This document shows positions 7,337-11,872 of a stretch of DNA of 11,872 nucleotides, piece by piece. The stretch spans positions 1 through 11,872 of the forward strand of contig CAMBWM010000051.1 in assembly GCA_945871335.1 (NCBI GenBank), in the 5' to 3' direction. A program made the translations under genes and the position numbers. Under the pieces are notes generated by a model. It was not told the origin of the DNA. It was given only the letters and a program-made list of their open reading frames with translations, and did no database searches. The stretch comes from Polaromonas sp. YR568. GTDB lineage: Bacteria; Pseudomonadota; Gammaproteobacteria; Burkholderiales; Burkholderiaceae. Position 1 is the first letter of the stretch; every line of letters begins with the position of its first letter.

Positions 7337-8131
7337 ATGGACTTGGGTATCAAAGGTAAATGGGCGCTGGTGTGCGGCGCCAGCAAAGGCTTGGGCTTTG
7401 GCTGTGCTCAGGCGCTGGTGCGCGAGGGTGTGCACGTCATCATCGTGGCGCGCGGCGCTGAGGCCTTGCAAGCCGCTGTCGCTCAATTGATGGCCGACCC
7501 ATTGCGGCCCGCAGCGACCGAGGTACTGAGCGTGGCGGCGGACATCACAAGCACCGAAGGCCGTGCCGCAGTGTTCAAGCTGCGCCAGGACTTTGACATC
7601 GTTATCACCAACGCGGGCGGCCCGCCACCCGGTGACTTCCGTCATTGGGACCGTGATACCTGGATCAAGGCGGTGGACGCCAACATGCTCACCCCGGTCG
7701 AATTGATCAAGGCCACAGTCGACGGCATGGCCGCGCGCGGCTTTGGCCGCATCATCAACATCACCTCTAGCGCGGTCAAGGCGCCTATTGATGTGCTGGG
7801 CCTGAGCAATGGCGCACGCAGCGGCCTGACCGGCTTTGTGGCGGGTGTCTCGCGCAGCAAGCTGGCGGGGCAGGGGGTGACCATCAACTCTTTGTTGCCG
7901 GGTGCTTTTGACACCGATAGACTGCGCAGCAACTTGGCCGGTGCTGCGCAAAAAACCGGTCAAAGCGTTGATGCAGTGGCCGAAGCCCGGCGCAAGACTA
8001 TTCCAGCCCAGCGTTTTGGCACGCCGGAAGAATTTGGTGCCATCTGCGCCTTTTTGTGCAGCACGCATGCGGCCTACATGACCGGCCAGAACGTGCTGGC
8101 CGACGGCGGCGCATACCCCGGCACTTACTGA
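7337..8131 (+). CDS. SDR-family protein with altered catalytic residues
   Basis: The 264-residue product has the short-chain dehydrogenase/reductase fold. The nucleotide-binding GASKGLG (14-20) is close to TGxxxGxG, NAG at 92-94 and Asn116 are in place, and the C-terminal AYMTGQNVLADGG (246-258) is typical. However, 13 residues after Ser144, where the catalytic Tyr of YxxxK should be, there is Ser157 in SNGAR, and Arg161 replaces the Lys. This matches the known FabG-like subgroup described as lacking a perfect catalytic tetrad (BKR_like_SDR_like). It is usually annotated as 3-oxoacyl-ACP reductase or SDR oxidoreductase, but normal hydride-transfer chemistry should not be assumed. The ATG follows AAAGGA and lies 1 base after the TGA of the permease (7333-7335), so the two are almost certainly co-translated. 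The gene ends 13 bases before the stop of a convergent gene. Confidence 0.9.
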   Translation: MDLGIKGKWALVCGASKGLGFGCAQALVREGVHVIIVARGAEALQAAVAQLMADPLRPAATEVLSVAADITSTEGRAAVFKLRQDFDIVITNAGGPPPGDFRHWDRDTWIKAVDANMLTPVELIKATVDGMAARGFGRIINITSSAVKAPIDVLGLSNGARSGLTGFVAGVSRSKLAGQGVTINSLLPGAFDTDRLRSNLAGAAQKTGQSVDAVAEARRKTIPAQRFGTPEEFGAICAFLCSTHAAYMTGQNVLADGGAYPGTY

Positions 8132-8144
8132 GCAGGCAGGCGGC

Positions 8145-9053
8145 CTAGGGGCCTTGGCGGCGCGATGACACCACAATGCCGCCGACGATCAGCCCAAAGG
8201 CCAGCGCGTGGTACAGGCTGGGCCATTCGCCCAGAAAAATCGTCGACATGATCGCTGCAAAGAGCGGCGTCAGGTTAGAGAAAAAGCTGGCCATGGCCGG
8301 CCCCGCCCGCTCGATGCCTGCGCTCCATGCGCGGTAGGCCAGCAAGGCAGGCCCGAGCGTGATGTAGACCAGCGCGCCCATCACTGGCCAGCTCCATTGA
8401 ATGCGCGCCGGCGTCCAGGCCCACTCGCCAGCGACAAAAAGACCTGACCAGAGCAGGCCGAAGAAAATTTGCGCCATCAAAAAAGCCGCCCAGTCCTGAC
8501 GTATCGACGGCGGCTCGGTGGGTCTGGCCAGCATCCAGCTGTAGCCGGCCCAGGCCGCGGTGGCCAGCAGTACGTAAAAATCGCCAGGCACCAAACTCAT
8601 TTGCATCAACACCGCCGCATCACCTCGGCTTAGCACAATCAGCACGCCGCCAACGGACAACACAGCCCCCCACGTCTGACGCCGCGAAATTTTTTCGCCG
8701 TGTAAGAGCCAGCCCAGGCCCAGCATCCAGATCGGAATACTGGAGGCCACCAGCGTGACGTTCATGGCGGTGGATGTGTGTAGCGCCAGGTACTGCAGCG
8801 AGTTGTAGGCCCCCACACTGAGCAGGCCCAGCAGGGCAAAACGGCGCCAGTGTCGCCACATCAGACTGTCCCGGTGCAAGACCCTGTGCGCCATTGGCAG
8901 CAGCACCAAAAAGGCCAGCAGCCAACGCAAAAAATTCAGCGTCATGGGCGGCACCAGATCGTTGATCATGCGGCCTAAAACAGCATTGCTGGCCCACATC
9001 AAAGGTGCAATACTGAGCAAAAAAATTGTCGAGGTGGCCAGGCGGCGAGTCAT
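8145..9053 (-). CDS. EamA/DMT-family permease (second)
   Basis: The protein has about ten membrane helices in two EamA repeats. It is 302 residues from the preferred start, an ATG at 9053-9051 that gives MTRRLATS and then directly the first helix, with basic residues on the cytoplasmic side. The first repeat contains ASNAVLGR and NVTLVASSIPIWMLGLGWLL, the second GPAMASFFSNLTPLFAAIM followed by FLGEWP. These are typical of RhaT/EamA-type exporters of amino acids or other metabolites; no substrate is evident. An alternative ATG at 9095 in the same frame would add 14 residues. Both starts are preceded by the same GCAGGC on the coding strand, with a very short spacing, so the ribosome site does not settle the choice. 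It is convergent with the SDR gene and divergent from the quinone reductase gene. It is only distantly like the other permease in the window, so it is not a recent duplicate. Confidence 0.9.
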   Translation of the reverse strand: MTRRLATSTIFLLSIAPLMWASNAVLGRMINDLVPPMTLNFLRWLLAFLVLLPMAHRVLHRDSLMWRHWRRFALLGLLSVGAYNSLQYLALHTSTAMNVTLVASSIPIWMLGLGWLLHGEKISRRQTWGAVLSVGGVLIVLSRGDAAVLMQMSLVPGDFYVLLATAAWAGYSWMLARPTEPPSIRQDWAAFLMAQIFFGLLWSGLFVAGEWAWTPARIQWSWPVMGALVYITLGPALLAYRAWSAGIERAGPAMASFFSNLTPLFAAIMSTIFLGEWPSLYHALAFGLIVGGIVVSSRRQGP

Positions 9054-9149
9054 GCCTGCACTGTAACAAGAGCCAGGCAGGGTCTGGCCAGCCATGCCTG
9101 CCGGGCTTGGCCTAAACTGTATCTTTTAGCTACTTGAGGAACAGAAAAA
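9054..9149. promoter_or_regulatory. Divergent intergenic region with inverted repeat
   Basis: These 96 bases separate two divergent genes and must hold both promoters unless the permease starts at 9095. An imperfectly centred inverted repeat, CAGGCA (9074-9079) with TGCCTG (9095-9100), encloses the palindrome TGGCCA (9085-9090), an arrangement that could bind a regulator. No convincing -35/-10 pair could be fixed by eye. The AT-rich part (about 9113-9130) is the likeliest place for the quinone reductase promoter. Confidence 0.35.
9136..9140 (+). promoter_or_regulatory. Shine-Dalgarno of the quinone reductase gene
   Basis: GAGGA lies 9 bases before the ATG at 9150 and is the only good match nearby, supporting that start. 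Confidence 0.7.
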
Positions 9150-10145
9150 ATGAGCACCCATACCTCCCGCGCCGTACGTATTGACGAACACGGCGGACCT
9201 GAAAAACTGAAGTTGGTCACGCTCACGGTGGGCGAGCCCGGGCCGGGTGAGATCCGTATCAGGCACAAGGCCGTGGGTTTGAACTACATCGACATTTACC
9301 AGCGCGCCGGCGTGTACCCGCTGACCATGCCGCTGCAGCTGGGCATGGAAGGCTCTGGCGTGGTTGAGGCCGTGGGCGAGGGCGTGACCCATCTGAAGGC
9401 AGGTGACCGCGCAGCCTACGCCAGCCAGCCCCCGGGCAGCTATTGCGAACTGCGCGTGATGCCGGCCAAATGCGTGTGCAAATTGCCCGACGCGATTTCC
9501 TTTGAGACCGGCGCAGCCATGATGCTCAAGGGCCTGACGGTGCAGTACCTGCTCAAGGGAACGCAGCCCCAGGGTGGTTTGCATGCGGGTGATCATGTGC
9601 TGTTTCATGCGGCGGCTGGTGGCGTCGGCCTGATTGCCTGCCAGTGGGCACGCGCCATGGGCTTGCAACTGATCGGCACGGCGGGTTCAGACGCCAAGTG
9701 CGCGCTGGCCAAAGAAAACGGCGCCGCCTTCACCATCAATTACGCCAAAGAAGACTTTGTTGCCCGCGTCAAAGAAATCACCGGTGGTGCCGGCGTGAAG
9801 GTGGTCTACGACTCGGTGGGCAAGGACACTTTCCTCAAGTCACTCGACTGCGTGCAGCCCTTTGGTCTGGTCGCCAACTTCGGCAATGCCTCAGGCAAGG
9901 TCGAGCCCCTGGACATTGGCCTGCTGGCTGCCAAGGGCTCTCTCTATGTGTCACGCCCCACGCTGTTCACCCACATCGCCACGCGCGAGCGCACTCAGGC
10001 TATGGCCGATGATCTGTTTAGCATGGTCACCAGCGGCAAGGTCAAGATCGCGATTGACCAGACTTTTCCCCTGGCCGATGTGGCCGAAGCACACCGCGCA
10101 CTTGAAGCGCGCAAGACCACGGGCTGCACCATCCTCACGCTTTAA
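9150..10145 (+). CDS. qor: NADPH:quinone oxidoreductase, zinc-independent MDR family
   Basis: The 331-residue protein belongs to the medium-chain reductase family, quinone oxidoreductase branch, which reduces quinones or other electrophiles with NADPH in the cytoplasm. The N-terminal GroES-like half contains VGLNYIDIYQRAGVYP (42-57) and GMEGSGVVEAVG (65-76). The Rossmann half has AAAGGVGLIACQWA (154-167) and GSDAKCALAKENGA (179-192), with Lys183 placed as for NADPH binding. The GHE zinc motif and cysteine cluster of alcohol dehydrogenases are missing, as expected for Qor. VVYDSVGKDTF (218-228) and the C-terminal DVAEAHRALEARKTTG pattern confirm the family. The ATG follows GAGGA. The gene is alone on its transcript, divergent from a permease gene and convergent with lspA. 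It could act on crotonyl-type or other enone substrates instead of quinones. Confidence 0.92.
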   Translation: MSTHTSRAVRIDEHGGPEKLKLVTLTVGEPGPGEIRIRHKAVGLNYIDIYQRAGVYPLTMPLQLGMEGSGVVEAVGEGVTHLKAGDRAAYASQPPGSYCELRVMPAKCVCKLPDAISFETGAAMMLKGLTVQYLLKGTQPQGGLHAGDHVLFHAAAGGVGLIACQWARAMGLQLIGTAGSDAKCALAKENGAAFTINYAKEDFVARVKEITGGAGVKVVYDSVGKDTFLKSLDCVQPFGLVANFGNASGKVEPLDIGLLAAKGSLYVSRPTLFTHIATRERTQAMADDLFSMVTSGKVKIAIDQTFPLADVAEAHRALEARKTTGCTILTL

Positions 10146-10159
10146 AACCGGGGACTTAT

Positions 10160-10183
10160 GCCCGCATTCGCGAGAATGCGGGC
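10160..10183. terminator. Hairpin between convergent qor and lspA
   Basis: A perfect 10-bp stem (10160-10169 with 10174-10183) closes on GCGA, a GNRA-type tetraloop on the plus strand. It lies 14 bases after the qor stop and 10 bases after the lspA stop, where a shared terminator is expected. Neither side has a T-run, so termination may be weak or Rho-assisted. Confidence 0.6.
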
Positions 10184-10193
10184 TGTGTGGTCT

Positions 10194-10694
10194 TCAGCGC
10201 GCGCGGCGCACGCGCAGCAGCTCGTCCAGAATCAGGCAGGCGGCGCCAATGCTGATGGCGCTGTCGGCGATGTTGAAGGCTGGGAAGTGTGTGCCGGCGT
10301 AATGAAAGTCTAAAAAATCGACCACATAGCCGTGCAGCAGGCGGTCGATCACATTGCCAATTGCGCCACCCAAAATACAGGCCAGGGCGAAAGAAAATAG
10401 TTTTTGACCGGGGTGCGCGCGCAGCATGTAAACAATGAATACCGCCGCACCTAAGCCGATAGCGGTGAAAAACCAGCGCTGCCAGCCCGAGGCTGATGAC
10501 AGAAAAGAAAAGGCTGCGCCGCTGTTGTGCACGCGCACGATATTGAAAAAACCGGTCACAGGACTCGAGTCGCCGAGTTGGTAATAGCCCAAAATCAGAA
10601 CCTTCGTGAACTGGTCAGCGATCAGCAATATGAGCGCCAGCACTAGCCAGGGCAGCAGGGCGCTTTTGGATGGAGACAAGCCGGACTTGGCCAT
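10194..10694 (-). CDS. lspA: Lipoprotein signal peptidase (signal peptidase II)
   Basis: The 166-residue membrane protein cleaves the signal peptide of diacylglyceryl-prolipoproteins at the inner membrane, the step after Lgt. Four membrane segments are visible. The aspartic protease residues are Asp117 in GNVIDR and Asp144 in [17 protein letters not shown] (26-31), [10 protein letters not shown] (55-64) and VVDFLDF (124-130) are further family signatures. Length and motifs are complete. The ATG at 10694-10692 overlaps the TGA of ileS by one base (TGATG on the coding strand), so lspA is probably translated by re-initiation after ileS. The reading frame is open farther upstream, but only as an out-of-frame shadow of ileS. 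The ileS-lspA pair is conserved in many proteobacteria. The C-terminus ends with the basic RVRRAR. Confidence 0.97.
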   Translation of the reverse strand: MAKSGLSPSKSALLPWLVLALILLIADQFTKVLILGYYQLGDSSPVTGFFNIVRVHNSGAAFSFLSSASGWQRWFFTAIGLGAAVFIVYMLRAHPGQKLFSFALACILGGAIGNVIDRLLHGYVVDFLDFHYAGTHFPAFNIADSAISIGAACLILDELLRVRRAR

Positions 10695-11872
10695 CAAGCA
10701 AACCGGCGGGCTTCGCCGGCACCGAAGAGGTTGCTGATGCAGCGGCCGCAAATGGTCGGGTGTGCAGAGTCCTGGCCCACGTCGCCCGGGTAGTGCCAGC
10801 AGCGATCGCATTTGGTACTGCTGCTGGTGGCTGATGTCACACTCAGGGCTTGAGCTGATTGCAGTTTCAGCACGGAGGTGATGAAGACAAACTTCAGGTC
10901 TTCGCCCAGGCTGCTGAGCAGCGCGTGGTCGCCGGCGTCAACGCCCAGGATGACTTCGGCTTGCAGCGAGGAACCCACTTTGCCGTCGGCGCGAAGCACT
11001 TCGATGTCCTTGTTGACGATGTCACGCAGCTCGCGGATACGCGCCCACTTGGCCAGCAGGCCGGAATCGGGCGCACCGAACTCGGTGTAAGTTTCCATGA
11101 AAATCGATTCGGACGCGCCGAACACGGACCAGGCCTCTTCGGCGGTGAAGCTCAAAAACGGCGCCATCCAGCGCAGCATGGCGTGCGTGATCTGGTGCAG
11201 CGCGGTCTGGGCACTGCGCCTGGCCAGGGACTTGGGCGCGCTGGTGTAGAGCCGGTCTTTCAAAATGTCGAGGTAAAAAGAGCCCAGATCTTCGCTGCAG
11301 TAAATCTGTAGCTTGGAGACCACCGGGTGGAACTCATACACCTCGTAGTGCGCCAGGATGTCGGCTTGCAGCTCGGCCGCGCGGCTCAGTGCGTAGCGAT
11401 CGATCTCCAGCATTTGCGCCAGCGGCACGCTGTCGGTGGCCGGGTTGAAGTCGCTCACATTGGCCAGCAAAAAACGCAACGTGTTGCGGATGCGGCGGTA
11501 GGCGTCCACCACGCGCGCCAGAATCTTGTCGTCAATGCCCAGGTCGCCCGAGTAGTCGGTCGAGGCGCACCACAGGCGAATTATTTCGGCGCCCAGTTTG
11601 TCGTTGACTTCCTGCGGCGCCACCACATTGCCTTCGCTCTTGCTCATCTTGCGGCCCTTGCCGTCCACGGTGAAGCCGTGCGTCAGCAGGCCCTTGTAGG
11701 GAGCGTGGTCGTACATGGCGCAAGAGGTCAGCAGCGAAGAGTGGAACCAGCCGCGGTGCTGGTCATGGCCTTCAAGGTACAGGTCGGCCGGCCAGTTGGA
11801 TTGCGCGGCATGGCTGTGGCGCAGCACGTGGTCGTGCGTGGTGCCGGAGTCAAACCAGACGTCCAGGATGTC
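10694..11872 (-). CDS. ileS: Isoleucyl-tRNA synthetase, C-terminal part (5' end outside window)
   Basis: The frame is open to the right edge; the last 392 residues are visible, about two fifths of the usual 930-950. Isoleucyl-tRNA synthetase charges tRNA-Ile in the cytoplasm. The visible part begins with LDVWFDSG, an IleRS signature of the catalytic domain, followed by [14 protein letters not shown] and the class I signature KMSKS at visible residues 75-79 (bases 11650-11636) in the context [18 protein letters not shown]. The anticodon-binding helical domain follows. The C-terminal zinc finger has Cys at 355, 358, 375 and 378 (CDRC and CGRC), as in bacterial IleRS. It ends at TGA 10696-10694, overlapping the lspA start. 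The HIGH motif and editing domain lie outside the window. A short Ser/Thr-rich linker precedes the zinc finger. Confidence 0.97.
   Translation of the reverse strand, partial: DILDVWFDSGTTHDHVLRHSHAAQSNWPADLYLEGHDQHRGWFHSSLLTSCAMYDHAPYKGLLTHGFTVDGKGRKMSKSEGNVVAPQEVNDKLGAEIIRLWCASTDYSGDLGIDDKILARVVDAYRRIRNTLRFLLANVSDFNPATDSVPLAQMLEIDRYALSRAAELQADILAHYEVYEFHPVVSKLQIYCSEDLGSFYLDILKDRLYTSAPKSLARRSAQTALHQITHAMLRWMAPFLSFTAEEAWSVFGASESIFMETYTEFGAPDSGLLAKWARIRELRDIVNKDIEVLRADGKVGSSLQAEVILGVDAGDHALLSSLGEDLKFVFITSVLKLQSAQALSVTSATSSSTKCDRCWHYPGDVGQDSAHPTICGRCISNLFGAGEARRFA

Noticed and set aside
8132..8144. Terminator between the convergent SDR and permease genes
   Set aside because: Only 13 bases separate the stops; GGCC-rich short repeats are present, but no stable stem with a T-run was found.
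7304..8176. Minus-strand open frame of 290 codons opposite the SDR gene
   Set aside because: It runs through both the SDR gene and the end of the convergent permease gene, with low-complexity His/Gln/Ala-rich translation typical of antisense frames.
10859..11311. Plus-strand open frame of 150 codons opposite ileS
   Set aside because: It is antisense to the anticodon-binding domain of ileS and has no recognisable features.

Overview
The window looks like an ordinary chromosomal stretch of a GC-rich betaproteobacterium, most likely Burkholderiales and plausibly Comamonadaceae (Rhodoferax/Polaromonas-like). That placement is inferred from protein style: an orphan TctBA pair, a cytoplasmic Ggt-like enzyme, and an ileS-lspA pair. 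It does not rest on any marker RNA or database match. No tRNA, rRNA, CRISPR array, insertion sequence or phage gene was seen. Coding density is very high and no gap exceeds about 100 bases.

Layout, left to right. Bases 1-3178 hold a plus-strand series: the C-terminal part of a von Willebrand A domain membrane protein (BatA/BatB type), a TatD-family metal-dependent hydrolase, a short aminopropyltransferase-like (spermidine synthase fold) protein, and tctB. Next comes tctA (3192-4706), which closes with a strong intrinsic terminator at 4723-4753. A second plus-strand cluster (4774-8131) follows with tight junctions: a gamma-glutamyltransferase-family Ntn-hydrolase, an EamA/DMT permease and an SDR-fold protein that lacks the normal catalytic Tyr and Lys. 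A second EamA/DMT permease runs on the minus strand (8145-9053), convergent with the SDR gene and divergent from a zinc-free NADPH:quinone oxidoreductase (9150-10145). At the right end, on the minus strand, lie the 3' part of ileS and lspA, joined by a one-base stop/start overlap. A perfect 10-bp hairpin separates them from the convergent quinone reductase gene.

How the genes may work together. TctB and TctA are the two membrane subunits of a tripartite tricarboxylate transporter, but the periplasmic TctC partner is not encoded here, so the pair probably uses a binding protein encoded elsewhere. The Ggt-like enzyme, the permease and the SDR protein look co-transcribed and may form a small uptake/hydrolysis/efflux module for an amide or gamma-glutamyl compound; this is inference. 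The ileS-lspA pair is the conserved housekeeping arrangement of isoleucyl-tRNA synthetase and lipoprotein signal peptidase.

No clearly new system is visible. The most interesting points are the Ggt-like enzyme with altered substrate-binding positions, the catalytically atypical SDR, the truncated aminopropyltransferase-like protein, and the unusual start-site arrangements at 4754-4774, 6384-6434 and 9051-9101.
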